NCBI RefSeq assembly: GCF_028683135.1
Contig: NZ_JAJUBB010000002.1
Location: forward strand, 124,001 to 188,000
DNA length: 64,000 nt
DNA from: Enterovibrio qingdaonensis
GTDB taxonomy: Bacteria > Pseudomonadota > Gammaproteobacteria > Enterobacterales > Vibrionaceae
Reading direction: 5' to 3'
This document shows, in pieces, positions 1-9,527 of this stretch (position 1 is the first letter of the stretch; every line of letters begins with the position of its first letter). Under the pieces are notes generated by a model, which saw nothing but the letters and a program-made list of their open reading frames with translations, did no database searches and was not told the DNA's origin. The position numbers were made by a program, and so were the translations under genes.

Positions 1-1182
1 ATGCAGCTTCCAGAAGCGGTTGTGTTTGCAATGGGACCGCCAGCGGTACCGGGCATGGGTGCGGCATCGGGCTTTGAGTTTGTACTGGAAGATACCTTGG
101 GTCGCAGCCGAAGTGATTTGGCAATGCTGATGCAGCAGATCATGGTAAAAGCGAATGAACAGCCAGAAATTGGGCGAACGTTCAGCACCTTCCGTGCCAA
201 TGTTCCGCACTTCTACATTGATGTAGACCGTGAAAAAGCGAAGCAGTTGGGCATCCCGCTCTCTGAAATCTTTACCACGCTGCAAGGTAATCTTGCGGGC
301 ATGTACATTAACGACTTCTCGCTGTTCGGTAAGAACTACCGCGTGACTATTCAAGCGGACGCAGACTACCGCAATGATCTGGATTCGTTGGGTCGCTTCC
401 ATGTTCGTTCAACAACAGGCGATATGATCCCGCTCAGCACCTTGATCGATGTTGAACAAGTGTTTGAGCCTGATGTCGCATGGCGTTACAACATGTATCG
501 TTCAGCGGTAATCCAAGGCTCACCAGCTCCAGGCTATTCGTCGGGTGATGCGATTGCTGCCATGGAACGTGTTGCAGCCGAAATGCTGCCACAAGGCTAC
601 CAGTTCGAGTGGACCGGTATGGCTTATCAGGAGAAGCAAGCAGGCAATCTGGCAATCTACGCGTTTGCGATGGCTCTTGTCTTTATCTACCTGTTTATGG
701 TGGCGCAGTATGAGAGTTGGAGTATCCCACTGGCGATCATACTTGTGGTTCCAGTCGCGACCTTGGGCTCGTTTATTGCACTTGCGATGACGGGAACACC
801 GTTGAACCTGTATGCACAGATAGGTCTGGTTCTACTCATTGCGCTAGCAGCGAAAAACGCCATCCTTATCGTTGAGTTTGGCAAGTATGAGCGTGAAGAG
901 AAACTGCTCTCTATCAATGACGCTGCGGTTGAAGGCGGTAAGCTTCGCTTCCGCGCTGTGAACATGACATCTTGGTCGTTCATTCTCGGTATCTTGCCAC
1001 TGATTTTCGCAAGTGGTGCAGGCCACATCAGCCAGAACTCTTTGGGTATTTCCCTGACGGGTGGTCTGCTGTTCGTGTTGCTCGCAGGTACCTTCTTGAT
1101 CCCTGGCTTCTTCGCGATGATTCAACGCCTTCGCGAGAAACACCACGGTGGTTCAACCAAGTTGGTTGAGTTGGATGACTAG
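1..1182 (+). CDS. RND-family multidrug efflux pump inner-membrane subunit, C-terminal part (5' truncated by window)
   Basis: This is the C-terminal ~390 residues of a hydrophobe/amphiphile-efflux RND transporter (AcrB/MexB type), the proton-driven inner-membrane pump of a tripartite efflux system. The visible part holds the second half of the periplasmic porter/docking region and then the last membrane helices. The segment reading [19 protein letters not shown] (about residues 275-293 of the fragment) is the conserved helix that carries the proton-relay lysine in AcrB-type pumps. The reading frame is open at base 1, so the ATG there is probably internal. The gene ends at a TAG followed 18 bp later by a strong terminator. 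The adaptor and regulator genes would lie outside the window. Substrate cannot be told. Confidence 0.93.
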   Translation: MQLPEAVVFAMGPPAVPGMGAASGFEFVLEDTLGRSRSDLAMLMQQIMVKANEQPEIGRTFSTFRANVPHFYIDVDREKAKQLGIPLSEIFTTLQGNLAGMYINDFSLFGKNYRVTIQADADYRNDLDSLGRFHVRSTTGDMIPLSTLIDVEQVFEPDVAWRYNMYRSAVIQGSPAPGYSSGDAIAAMERVAAEMLPQGYQFEWTGMAYQEKQAGNLAIYAFAMALVFIYLFMVAQYESWSIPLAIILVVPVATLGSFIALAMTGTPLNLYAQIGLVLLIALAAKNAILIVEFGKYEREEKLLSINDAAVEGGKLRFRAVNMTSWSFILGILPLIFASGAGHISQNSLGISLTGGLLFVLLAGTFLIPGFFAMIQRLREKHHGGSTKLVELDD

Positions 1183-1199
1183 CTAACAATGAAGTGAGA

Positions 1200-1227
1200 A
1201 AGGGTGCCAGGAGGCACCCTTTTTTTG
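1200..1227 (+). terminator. Rho-independent terminator after RND pump
   Basis: An 8-bp stem AGGGTGCC/GGCACCCT with a 4-nt loop is followed by seven T. It closes the RND transcription unit. Confidence 0.9.
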
Positions 1228-1323
1228 TCTCGTCTTCGCGGCAAACACCGCTTTAGGTTGGATTTATTCGTCGTTTTCTACCATGTTAGCTTCCATAGCG
1301 ACTGACGGACACAGAGGCGGAAC

Positions 1324-2259
1324 ATGAGCGACTTTATTGTATCAAGTTGGGATTTTTCATCGGGTACGGCACAACAACATGACCTGAAGCCCGTACATAT
1401 CAAAAAAGGAAACTGGTTTCATTGCCAACGCGATGGTGAAGGGGGGCGGGAGTGGTTGGCTCAAAATCAAATTCCTGAGGCCATCATCGATTCCTTATTG
1501 GCGGATGACACACGACCTCGATTTGAGCAGTTTAGCGATGATTGCTTCCTGATCATCTTGCGCAGTATCAACATGAATGAAGGCTCGGATCCGGACGATA
1601 TGATGAGTTTGAGAATTCTTTGGTTTAACGGCGCAATGATTTCAACCCGAAAAGTCCCGTCAAAGGCCGTTTCGACACTGATCGAAAAGCTGGAAACTGG
1701 AGAGGGACCCAAAGATTTACCTTCCCTACTTATGGGGATGTTCAGCGGCGTAAATGAGATAATTTCTGACTTTCTCGACCCGGTGGAAGACACCATTGAT
1801 GAGCTAGATGACGAATCGACGATTACGCCGCAAGAGCTGAATCAACTCTATTCTCGGTTGCTGCGGTTACGTCGTTATTTGAAGCCGCAAGGCTATGCGT
1901 TTGATGATCTTATTAACGCCCGCTTACCTGTATTGAAACAGCAAAAGAATCACGTAAAGAACTGCTTGGACACCATCTCTCGCATCAATGAATCGATTGA
2001 ATTTTACATCGACCAAATCAACCTCTATCAAGCCAGCTTAAATCAAAAACAATCAGAGGTGATGAACAGAAATACGTATTTGTTTTCGGTAGTGGCCGGT
2101 ATTTTCCTGCCAGCAGGTTTTTTCACGGGGCTGCTTGGTGTGAACATCGGCGGAATGCCAGGTATTAATAATCCGTTGGCATTTACGGCTTTCTGTATTG
2201 CGCTTTTAGTGGTTATTGCTTTGGAGGTTTTGTTGCTGAAGCGGATGAGGTTTATATGA
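1324..2259 (+). CDS. zntB: Zinc transporter ZntB (CorA-like family)
   Basis: The 311-residue protein matches the CorA/ZntB family: a long soluble N-terminal alpha/beta part, an extended helical region around residues 150-250, then two C-terminal membrane helices. The loop between them reads GVNIGGMPG, the GxN signature in the form typical of ZntB rather than CorA (GMN). ZntB proteins form pentamers in the inner membrane and move Zn2+; direction of transport has been debated in the family. The gene stands alone between the RND terminator and convergent rarD. The start follows the sequence GGCGGAAC, a usable ribosome site. Confidence 0.9.
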   Translation: MSDFIVSSWDFSSGTAQQHDLKPVHIKKGNWFHCQRDGEGGREWLAQNQIPEAIIDSLLADDTRPRFEQFSDDCFLIILRSINMNEGSDPDDMMSLRILWFNGAMISTRKVPSKAVSTLIEKLETGEGPKDLPSLLMGMFSGVNEIISDFLDPVEDTIDELDDESTITPQELNQLYSRLLRLRRYLKPQGYAFDDLINARLPVLKQQKNHVKNCLDTISRINESIEFYIDQINLYQASLNQKQSEVMNRNTYLFSVVAGIFLPAGFFTGLLGVNIGGMPGINNPLAFTAFCIALLVVIALEVLLLKRMRFI

Positions 2260-2343
2260 ACGCAGGTATTTAGTGTCACGAGTTGGGCGGGGAGATTGCG
2301 GCCAGTCGAGAGCGTTCTCTGAACTGACCGCTGAATGGCGTGT

Positions 2344-3243
2344 TTAGTGCTGTGGTAAATCTGGCTTCGGTTTCACTCTTACCAAACTCTCAAGGATAGT
2401 AATTGCGAGGCCTAGCCAAATCAGGCCAAAACTCACCGTTTTCACACTGTCGAACGCTTCACCAAACACGATAACCGCAAGCAAAAATTGAAGGCTAGGT
2501 TCGATGTATTGCATCAGGCCAACCATCGACATCTTCGCGTGCTTAACTGCTTCTGAGAAGAAAAACAAAGGCAGCAAGGTAATGGGTGCCGAGCCGATAT
2601 AAAGCAGCAGTGTTGTGGTGTCACCTGACATTGCTTGGCTGGTGCCTGTCGCCATTTTATAGGCGAGGTAAATAGCTGCAAATGGAAGAAGAACAATGGC
2701 TTCGACGAACAAGCTCGAAATCGCGTCGTATTTTACGTAACGCTTACTCCAGCCATACATCGCAAAAAATACCGCCATCAGAATTGCGGCGACGGGAATT
2801 TCGCCGTACTGCCAGATCTGGTAACTCAGCCCTAACGCACCAAAAACGACAGCGGCGTATTGGCCCAATGAGAGTTTTTCTTTGAAAGCGATAACACCCA
2901 AAGCGATAACAAGCAGTGGATTGATGAAAAACCCTAGACTCGCATCAAGCACACGATCATTGGTCATCGCCCAAGTAAAGGCAGTCCAAGAAATACACAT
3001 GGCGATAGACGCAATCGTGGCGAAGAAAAAGGACTTTTTATCCGCAACCAAAGTTTGCCAGTTTGGAGAATGTCCCTTTCTCAACTGCAACAAAATGATG
3101 AGGAACGGCACGGAAGCCGCAATCCTGAACGCCAAAAGCTCGCCCATGGCCGCATCTGGCAGAAATTGATAATAAAGTGGTAGCGAGCCCCAAAGAACGA
3201 AGGCGATCGCCGCCATCACGTTGCCATAACGTGTCGGATTCAT
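2344..3243 (-). CDS. rarD: RarD-type EamA/DMT permease
   Basis: A ten-helix drug/metabolite-transporter protein of the RarD subgroup: it opens with a helix containing FVLWGSLPLYYQ and ends in an EamA repeat with QYIEPSLQFLLAV. RarD proteins are inner-membrane permeases of uncertain substrate (linked historically to chloramphenicol sensitivity). The open frame extends 20 codons further upstream, but the ATG at 3243 follows an AGGT element at proper spacing and gives the usual RarD N-terminus (MNPTRYGN), so I prefer it. The gene is convergent with zntB. Confidence 0.87.
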   Translation of the reverse strand: MNPTRYGNVMAAIAFVLWGSLPLYYQFLPDAAMGELLAFRIAASVPFLIILLQLRKGHSPNWQTLVADKKSFFFATIASIAMCISWTAFTWAMTNDRVLDASLGFFINPLLVIALGVIAFKEKLSLGQYAAVVFGALGLSYQIWQYGEIPVAAILMAVFFAMYGWSKRYVKYDAISSLFVEAIVLLPFAAIYLAYKMATGTSQAMSGDTTTLLLYIGSAPITLLPLFFFSEAVKHAKMSMVGLMQYIEPSLQFLLAVIVFGEAFDSVKTVSFGLIWLGLAITILESLVRVKPKPDLPQH

Positions 3244-3711
3244 CGAGTAATACCTGAGAGAAAAAGCGGTGGAGGATGCGCGATTGTATAGCGAATGGGC
3301 CAATTGTAAAGTGATAAACCTAGGATAAAATCAATCAGCTTCTTCAGAGATATGCTAGGGTAATAAAACATGAGTTTCATTGTTGTTATTTTGTCTTTAA
3401 CTCATTGCCAATAAAGAATTTGTTTATTTTAAGAGGCGCAAATTAAAGTCTCTGAAAAACAGTGTTAACTTTGCCTAAATATGGGTTTTGTTACAAGTTT
3501 GTGTGCTTTTTTGTGTCTAATTTTTTCGGGCGAGAGTGCTGAACTAAAGTACTGATGAAAAGTGAGAGAGTTGTTTTGATATATACCCAAACAACTAGCC
3601 GTTATCTGTTAAAGTGAGTCCTCTATAGGAAATTGCGTAACACATTGATTTCGTGCTGAAGTTCCAAATTTTCTATACATGAGTCCACGTTAGATACACA
3701 TAGGGAAAAGA
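3244..3711. other. AT-rich intergenic region
   Basis: About 470 bases between divergently transcribed rarD and the P-loop protein. It must hold both promoters. I see long A/T tracts but no convincing operator, RNA gene or coding frame. Confidence 0.5.
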
Positions 3712-4152
3712 ATGAAATGGATTGAAATGCAGCCGCACTTAGACACGCATGACGTGGCGATAGTGGTAGGGCCGCATCGTTCGGGAAAAACGGAGTTCAT
3801 TGTTCAACAATACGGTGATCATGAGATCTCTATTGACGTTAACAAGGCGAGCAAAGCATACAGTGGTGGAAACCCCGCAATCACGGAAGAAGAGTGGGCA
3901 GAAATTGCGTCGCGAGACTGCCCTTTTATCACCGCGATTGATGCGCACACGTTGCGAAGCGATGACCTTTTTCTGCTTATCGATCTTGCTTCGAAAACGA
4001 AAAAGAAACTTTATATGACCTGCTTTGATATTGAGGCGATCCCGTTTGCGGAAGTCATGGCACTTATCTGCCAAAATCAGCAGTCATTGGTGAAAATTGA
4101 AATGCTGGAAAGCGGGGACGTTTACGCTTGGTCCCTAGTTGGTAATAGTTAA
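3712..4152 (+). CDS. Small P-loop protein of unknown function
   Basis: The 146-residue protein has a clear Walker A motif, GPHRSGKT at residues 20-27, and a possible Walker B strand LFLLID near residues 85-90, so it probably binds ATP or GTP. It is much shorter than normal AAA+ or STAND ATPases and has no other domain that I recognise. There is no signal peptide or membrane helix. The start follows AGGGAAAAGA at good spacing. It stands alone, with divergent rarD upstream and a convergent peptidase gene downstream. Function unknown. Confidence 0.8.
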   Translation: MKWIEMQPHLDTHDVAIVVGPHRSGKTEFIVQQYGDHEISIDVNKASKAYSGGNPAITEEEWAEIASRDCPFITAIDAHTLRSDDLFLLIDLASKTKKKLYMTCFDIEAIPFAEVMALICQNQQSLVKIEMLESGDVYAWSLVGNS

Positions 4153-4231
4153 GTTGCAGGCACGATAAAAGACAGGTACGACAAAAAGAATGGTGGCTCA
4201 GGCTTTAGCACCTGAGCCGATTTTGGACGTA

Positions 4232-5533
4232 TTAGCGGTTTTCAGGCAGATGGGCGATGTCATCAGCCATGCTGATCAAGCGAGCTAAAATGCGTTCTCC
4301 GTCAGCTCTAAGCCCGTTATGTTCGTACTCGTTGGTTATCCACGCGCGGCTATTAGCCAACCCTCGCAAAGTCTCTTTTGAATAATCCATCTCAACATAC
4401 ATATCATCAGCATAAACGGCACACGCAACAGGTACCGTGTTGTTAGCAAGTGCTTGGCCGTCATACAACGCAGGCCAATCTTGCTTGGAGGCTAGATGTT
4501 CTGCCGCTTCTTTTAACGGCAACAGCGTGGCCATTTGGTCAAACATCCAAGGGTAAACCATCTCACCCGTAAAGAGGAAAGGCGCACCTTGGCGATAGTT
4601 AAACTGCGGGAATTCGGTGTTACGGACACGGTGCGCTGACCAATGAGATGCTTCGTTCTGGTTGTATATCGGTTCGTGTAAAAACGCGTAAATTGGGTTT
4701 GTCTGATAACTTTGTTCATTAAGCATCGCGAGCAAGAACGCATGGCTTAGTATCTTACCTTCGTGCGTATCTACAAATGCATCTTCCAGCAAGTAGTACA
4801 TAGGGAGGTTGGCACCACTGCGGCCGAGATTAATGCCAATTTGCTGGAATTGTTCAACCGTAAACCTTTGCCCATTCGGTAGAAAAACGTCATGGTTGGA
4901 TAAATAATCTGCGATTTCCTGACAGCACTGTTGCGCGGTGGGAAATCGCTGAAAAAAAGCAGCATTCTTGTCCAGAACCCGTTGATAGGTGGCGCGATAA
5001 ACATCGTCGGCATGCCGTGTTATTGAAGGCACGCCACCTGTAATAAATACACGGCTAAGGCTGTTGGGATAGAAAGAAAGATAGGTGAGCGAACAGAACC
5101 CACCAAAGCTTTGACCAAGAATTGCCCAGTTTTTAATCCCGAGGTTTTCTCGGATGGCTTCGGCATCACGAACGATATTATCGGCCCGAAAATGTGCGAT
5201 GTAATCTGCTTGTTCTTCAGCGTTTAAATGTCCGAGCGTTTGCAAGGTCAGGGGCGTACTTAGGCCAGTGCCGCGTTGATCGAGAAGCAGTACACGGTAA
5301 TCTTTTAAGGCGCGTTTTAACCACCCATTACTCGTATCAGGTCTGGGTGAAGGAAATCCTGGGCCGCCTTGAAAGTAAACCAGCCAAGGAAGTGCTGTGT
5401 GATCTTGATTTAATTCCACCACTTCACGGGCGACGACGTTAATCTGCGCATTGTTTGGCTGGGAATAATCCAGTGGCAACTCAAAGGAATGCTGACGGAA
5501 GAGTATGCCATCAGCCACGAATTCATTTTGCAT
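4232..5533 (-). CDS. Alpha/beta hydrolase, proline iminopeptidase-like (peptidase family S33)
   Basis: A 433-residue alpha/beta hydrolase. Visible family marks are the oxyanion-hole GGPG (residues 56-59), DQRGTGLS (85-92), the nucleophile elbow GQSFGG with Ser142, and a late histidine in EYEHNG near residue 410. This order and length are typical of bacterial prolyl aminopeptidases of the larger 430-residue kind, which release N-terminal proline from peptides in the cytoplasm; no signal peptide is present. The start follows AGGATGAACC. The gene lies alone, 60 bp before a PilZ gene on the same strand, and could be cotranscribed with it. Confidence 0.87.
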   Translation of the reverse strand: MQNEFVADGILFRQHSFELPLDYSQPNNAQINVVAREVVELNQDHTALPWLVYFQGGPGFPSPRPDTSNGWLKRALKDYRVLLLDQRGTGLSTPLTLQTLGHLNAEEQADYIAHFRADNIVRDAEAIRENLGIKNWAILGQSFGGFCSLTYLSFYPNSLSRVFITGGVPSITRHADDVYRATYQRVLDKNAAFFQRFPTAQQCCQEIADYLSNHDVFLPNGQRFTVEQFQQIGINLGRSGANLPMYYLLEDAFVDTHEGKILSHAFLLAMLNEQSYQTNPIYAFLHEPIYNQNEASHWSAHRVRNTEFPQFNYRQGAPFLFTGEMVYPWMFDQMATLLPLKEAAEHLASKQDWPALYDGQALANNTVPVACAVYADDMYVEMDYSKETLRGLANSRAWITNEYEHNGLRADGERILARLISMADDIAHLPENR

Positions 5534-5593
5534 GGTTCATCCTGTTTGCAAATAGCTGCGTATTCTCAACAGAATGTAACGTATTTTCGCGGT

Positions 5594-6322
5594 CTACGCT
5601 CCTACAGATGCTGCCGTTTCAGTCGTTGATGAGGTTGTCACCGATGCGGTTGCTTCTGAGATATGATCAGCCTGAACGATGAGTCTTCCCAGCGTGTTCT
5701 TAAGCGCATCAGTGGCGGTTTCATTGAACTGGATACCGAGTTGAATGCCTTCTCCATGACTACTTACAGACGCAACAACCCCATCAAAGCAGACGGGTTC
5801 GTGGAATAAGGAGTTGATCACGACGCGAAGGACTTCGCCTTGATCAACAAATAGGTTTGCTGCGGTACGAATCGCACATCCCCCAAGGGAAAAATCGGCG
5901 AGCTTTGCCAGCGTATTTCGTCCATCAATTTCAAGCTGAACGATACGGGAGATGGTGTAGCGGGCAAATTTCCTCATACGGTGAATATTCACCACATCAG
6001 GCAAGGCCACAGCCAACATTTTCTCGGGTCGGTGCATGACGCTGAGTATGTGAGTCTTGAAAACAAAAATCTCGCCAAAGCGTGAACAGTTCAGTCCTTT
6101 TACAACGACTTGCAAACCAGAAGGGTCATTCAATAGCTTGCTAAGTTCCGGGTCAGACGGTGTTTCGAGAAGAATATATTTTTTATCTCGAAAGCCAATT
6201 AATTTGGAAGGACCCGAGAATGCACTGATCTTATCTTTGTATTTCAGTTCGAAGGACAGGGCTGAGCCTACAGCGATGGTGGGTAAAAACGCAGCGGGTG
6301 TGAGTGTGTCAGTAATAATCAT
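5594..6322 (-). CDS. PilZ-domain c-di-GMP-binding protein (YcgR-like layout)
   Basis: The 242-residue protein has an N-terminal YcgR_2/PilZN-like half and a C-terminal PilZ domain. The PilZ ligand motifs are visible: RKFARY (RxxxR, about residues 116-121) and DFSLGG (D/NxSxxG, about 144-149), so it should bind c-di-GMP. YcgR-type proteins act as flagellar brakes or c-di-GMP effectors in the cytoplasm. The last 30 residues are Thr/Ser/Ala rich. A GbpA riboswitch further along the window is another c-di-GMP target, so the organism uses this second messenger at several levels. Confidence 0.85.
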   Translation of the reverse strand: MIITDTLTPAAFLPTIAVGSALSFELKYKDKISAFSGPSKLIGFRDKKYILLETPSDPELSKLLNDPSGLQVVVKGLNCSRFGEIFVFKTHILSVMHRPEKMLAVALPDVVNIHRMRKFARYTISRIVQLEIDGRNTLAKLADFSLGGCAIRTAANLFVDQGEVLRVVINSLFHEPVCFDGVVASVSSHGEGIQLGIQFNETATDALKNTLGRLIVQADHISEATASVTTSSTTETAASVGA

Positions 6323-6558
6323 TATGTCTTTTTAAATATCTAGCGAGAAAATCAACAAACTGAACTTCAATTTGTTTCAATCTAAACATTAAGATTTTGA
6401 TTTTACTGTCAATAGTGATTGCGTGATATTCGCAGCATCAATACATTGAAGCTGCGCACAAATAATAATGATATTTGTATAAAATTCAGCAATTTGTTGA
6501 GCGTGAATATACCGGAATCACCTGAAGATACACGATTCAGCGAGTTTGGATAGATGAA

Positions 6559-6963
6559 CTATTTAGGCTTTTGAGTGCTGTTTGAGCAAACGCCATTTTG
6601 GCATCGTGTTTTGCCCGTAAACAGGTAAGAGATGGCGTAGCGGTTGCGTGCAAAAAAGAGATAAAGCTTGTCTGCAAACCAGCGAACAACAGGAATCCTT
6701 AGCAGCCCAATCCAAGGCTTCTTGCCTACTAGGCTCCATGCTCGGTGCGTCGCATCAAGTCCCAGCAGCAACCTACCATCGTTAGTGTATCCATGGAGGA
6801 TTTGGTTAGCTTTTTTCACATCAATTTCTGGATATCTGTCCGAGAAATCCGGTGCAAGAATATCCTCAAAGCCAAGCATGCCTTGTTTGTTCAATTCTCG
6901 CAGCTTTCCCATTTCCGCAACGCACAATGGGCAGCTTCCGTCGTAAAAAAGTGTGAACTTCAT
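6559..6963 (-). CDS. DCC-family thiol-disulfide oxidoreductase-like protein (DUF393)
   Basis: A 134-residue DUF393 protein. The family name comes from its N-terminal motif, seen here as FYDGSCPLC, with a CxxC pair expected to be redox active. A short hydrophobic stretch and LFARNRYAISYLF near the C-terminus are also typical. The frame is open nine codons further upstream, but the ATG at 6963 is preceded by AAGGA at good spacing and starts exactly at the family N-terminus. Cellular partner unknown. The gene stands alone, divergent from the RhtB exporter. Confidence 0.85.
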   Translation of the reverse strand: MKFTLFYDGSCPLCVAEMGKLRELNKQGMLGFEDILAPDFSDRYPEIDVKKANQILHGYTNDGRLLLGLDATHRAWSLVGKKPWIGLLRIPVVRWFADKLYLFFARNRYAISYLFTGKTRCQNGVCSNSTQKPK

Positions 6964-7066
6964 CTCGTAGATCCTTGTGAATGAAAACAAGTTATCTTAC
7001 GGCCTTGAATTTCATTTGGATTACCAGCATAACACCTTTGTAACATCGTGAAGAAGGGGAAGTGAA

Positions 7067-7699
7067 ATGGAATTTTACCAAGCGTTCTTAACGCTGACTT
7101 TGGTGCATTTGTTAGGGGCGGCCTCACCGGGTCCTGACTTTGTGATGGTGTCACAACAATCGCTGGTGCATGGGCGCCGCGCTGGTCTTCTCGTTAGCCT
7201 TGGTATTGCACTCGGTCTTTCTATTCACATTATCTATTCTTCCGTTGGCCTTGCGACAGTGATCAGTGAATCATCGATAGTGCTGAGCGTGATGAAATAT
7301 TTGGCGGCAGCATACTTGATTTACTTGGGTTGGAAAGGCATTCGCAGCAAAGCGGCGGTGGGTGATAACGACCAAAACACGACAGTAAAACCCCACTCAA
7401 CAATGAAGCTCATTGGCATGGGGTTTGTGTGTAATGCGTTGAACCCTAAGGCACCGCTGTATTTTTTATCCGTCTTTACGCTCGTGTTGTCACCAGAAAT
7501 GCCAGTCAGTGAGCTCGTGCTGCTCGGCGTATGGATGATGTTCATTCAATTGGTATGGTTTGGCGCAGTTGCGATGGTGCTTTCTAAGCCCACGGTTCAG
7601 GCGAAGTTTAAGAAAATCGGTCATTGGGTGGACAGAGTATTAGGAACGGTGATGCTCGCATTCGGTATTAAGTTACTGTTTACCAGTACGACAAGGTAA
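7067..7699 (+). CDS. LysE/RhtB-family amino-acid exporter
   Basis: A 210-residue, six-helix protein with the RhtB/LysE N-terminal signature GAASPGPDFVMVSQQSL (residues 17-33). The family exports amino acids or homoserine lactones across the inner membrane; the substrate cannot be read from sequence. The start follows GAAGGGGAAG. A bidirectional terminator separates it from the convergent peroxiredoxin gene. Confidence 0.9.
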   Translation: MEFYQAFLTLTLVHLLGAASPGPDFVMVSQQSLVHGRRAGLLVSLGIALGLSIHIIYSSVGLATVISESSIVLSVMKYLAAAYLIYLGWKGIRSKAAVGDNDQNTTVKPHSTMKLIGMGFVCNALNPKAPLYFLSVFTLVLSPEMPVSELVLLGVWMMFIQLVWFGAVAMVLSKPTVQAKFKKIGHWVDRVLGTVMLAFGIKLLFTSTTR

Positions 7700-7715
7700 C
7701 TCGATGATAAACAAG

Positions 7716-7745
7716 AAAAAGCCCCCGCAATTGTGGGGCTTTTTA
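7716..7745 (+). terminator. Bidirectional terminator between RhtB exporter and peroxiredoxin
   Basis: AAAAAGCCCC, loop, GGGGCTTTTT: a GC stem flanked by A and T runs, so it can serve both converging genes. Confidence 0.88.
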
Positions 7746-7772
7746 GTTGAAACAGATCACGCCCAGATTCAC

Positions 7773-8312
7773 TCAATAGGGTGCCGTTCCGCGAATTGGG
7801 TAATTGTTATCTGGATTTCGAATCCATGTGAGTCCGTTAACCAGCGTTTCTATGTCGGGACGAACAAACGGATTGTTTGAGATATCGACGACCTGAACCG
7901 TGCCTTGTTCGTTGATCACAAACATACCCGGTTCTGAGAAATGGTGGTCGGTTTCTTGCTCAGAGCGAGGAATGGAAATGTACAGGCCCATTTCTTTCAT
8001 TTGGCTTTCACTTACTCCGTAAACAAAGGGGAACGATACGTCCAATTTGGTTAAGTGCTCTTCAAGCTGTGCATTGCTGTCGCCAGAGGCGGCGATGATA
8101 TCAATCCCAATTTCGGCCAGTTTTTCTTTAAACGCTTCTAGCTGATTAAGGTAGCGGGTGCACATAGGGCAATGTCTGCCACGGTAGATCACTACCATTT
8201 GCCACGTTGCCCCTTCCCTTGGACTGCCCAGCGTGTGCAGCGAACCATCTAATGCATTCAACGTGATGGTAGGAAACTCACTGCCTGCTGCGAGTTTGTT
8301 TGTCTTAACCAT
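7773..8312 (-). CDS. Peroxiredoxin-like AhpC/TSA protein
   Basis: A 179-residue thioredoxin-fold protein of the AhpC/TSA type. The active-site region reads YRGRHCPMCTRY (about residues 48-59), giving a CxxC pair where classical peroxiredoxins have one peroxidatic cysteine; this is usual for the PRX-like 'peroxiredoxin family' proteins found beside HxlR regulators. It should reduce peroxides or act as a thiol reductase in the cytoplasm. The start follows AGGAGAGTC. It is divergent from an HxlR regulator, which is a plausible controller of both this gene and the kefGB genes. Confidence 0.85.
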   Translation of the reverse strand: MVKTNKLAAGSEFPTITLNALDGSLHTLGSPREGATWQMVVIYRGRHCPMCTRYLNQLEAFKEKLAEIGIDIIAASGDSNAQLEEHLTKLDVSFPFVYGVSESQMKEMGLYISIPRSEQETDHHFSEPGMFVINEQGTVQVVDISNNPFVRPDIETLVNGLTWIRNPDNNYPIRGTAPY

Positions 8313-8501
8313 TATGACTCTCCTTTCACTTACCTTTAGGTATCACTAATTCTTTCATCTGAGAAAAGATAAAAATACCGACCATTTATTATGAGTACAT
8401 TCCGTTTTACTGAATTAGCTTGGTTGAAAAGTGCACTTTCACCTTGTTACAATTGGTTACAACTGTCAACCAGTATACTTTTAGTAACCTAGTGGTCGAG
8501 T

Positions 8502-8861
8502 ATGTCAAAGCAAGATGGCGCAAGGATTGGTGAGGTGAAAGAAAGCCCAAAGAAAGTCTGCTTAGAGCTTTGTCCAATAGAAAGGGGAATGCGAATTCTT
8601 GGTGGGAAATGGAAAGCATCAATCCTTTGGCATCTAAAGGATGAGCCGGTGAGATTTAATGATCTTTGCCGTCAACTTGGTGGAGCCAGTAAAAAAATGG
8701 TCGACCAACGTCTGAAGGAAATGGAAGCGATAGGTTTGGTTCGGCGCAACGTCTTGAGTACCAGACCGATCGCTGTAAGTTATGAAATCACAGATTTTGG
8801 CCGCTCAGCACTTTGTATATTGGAAAAATTAAAAGATTGGACAGAGAAGTACGGTGTTTAA
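8502..8861 (+). CDS. HxlR-family transcriptional regulator
   Basis: A 119-residue winged-helix protein with the HxlR signature: CPIERGMRILGGKWKASILWHL followed by a recognition region KKMVDQRLKEME. Two cysteines in the N-terminal LELCPIE segment match the redox/electrophile-sensing position used by HxlR-type regulators such as HypR and YodB. It lies 36 bp upstream of kefG in the same direction and is divergent from a peroxiredoxin gene, so a thiol-stress switch for this locus is likely (inference). Confidence 0.88.
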   Translation: MSKQDGARIGEVKESPKKVCLELCPIERGMRILGGKWKASILWHLKDEPVRFNDLCRQLGGASKKMVDQRLKEMEAIGLVRRNVLSTRPIAVSYEITDFGRSALCILEKLKDWTEKYGV

Positions 8862-8897
8862 CAACGCTAAGGTCTGCCGAAATAATAAAGGATCATC

Positions 8898-9527
8898 ATG
8901 GCAAACGAATCAAAGAAAGTGCTGGTGCTATTTGCGCACCCCTCCCAGCGGCGCTCTGAAGTCAATGCGCCGCTTTTTCATGTCGCAAAACAGGTAGAAG
9001 GTGTCACGGTAGTCGACCTCTATGCTGAATATCCCACTTATCATATAGATATTGACCGTGAACAAACGCGTCTTGTCGAGCACGATGTCATTATTTTTCA
9101 GTTTCCGCTGTATTGGTATTCGACGCCATCGATCTTGAAAGAGTGGCAGGATCTGGTGCTGGAATATGGCTTTGCCTACGGCTCTAAAGGTAAAGCACTT
9201 CATGGAAAGCAATTTCTCTGTGCCATCACGGCAGGGGGCAAAGAGGAAGCTTATAAAGCCGATGGTTTTAACCATTTCAAAATCAGAGAACTCCTGCACC
9301 CACTTGAGCAAATGGCGAATCTGACTGGCATGCACTATCTGGCACCGTTTGCGCTTTTTGGCTCACGGACTGCGGTTGAAGAAGGCAAAGTCGAGCGCCA
9401 TACCGAAAGCTACAAAACGTTACTAGAAGCATTTGTTGCGGATGCCGTTGATACAGATTTGCTGGCGAAAAGAGAAAAAATTACGTCAGCGAACATCCAT
9501 TTGGTATTGAAGGAAGGTGTGGCATGA
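8898..9527 (+). CDS. kefG: NAD(P)H oxidoreductase KefG-like, ancillary to Kef antiporter
   Basis: A 209-residue flavodoxin-fold quinone reductase. The segment IIFQFPLYWYSTPSILKEWQDLVL is the family core, with WY and GFAYG flavin-binding elements. KefF/KefG proteins bind FMN and NAD(P)H and are needed for full activity of the KefC/KefB potassium-efflux system during electrophile stress. It overlaps the next gene by four bases (ATGA), which confirms the pairing. A good ribosome site AAAGGATC precedes the ATG. Confidence 0.86.
   Translation: MANESKKVLVLFAHPSQRRSEVNAPLFHVAKQVEGVTVVDLYAEYPTYHIDIDREQTRLVEHDVIIFQFPLYWYSTPSILKEWQDLVLEYGFAYGSKGKALHGKQFLCAITAGGKEEAYKADGFNHFKIRELLHPLEQMANLTGMHYLAPFALFGSRTAVEEGKVERHTESYKTLLEAFVADAVDTDLLAKREKITSANIHLVLKEGVA

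Noticed and set aside
434-1169. Minus-strand and alternate-frame open frames over the RND gene
   Set aside because: They are shadows of a strongly conserved coding frame and lack starts or family matches. The same applies to similar overlaps over kefB, rdhA, dcuB, exeM and others.
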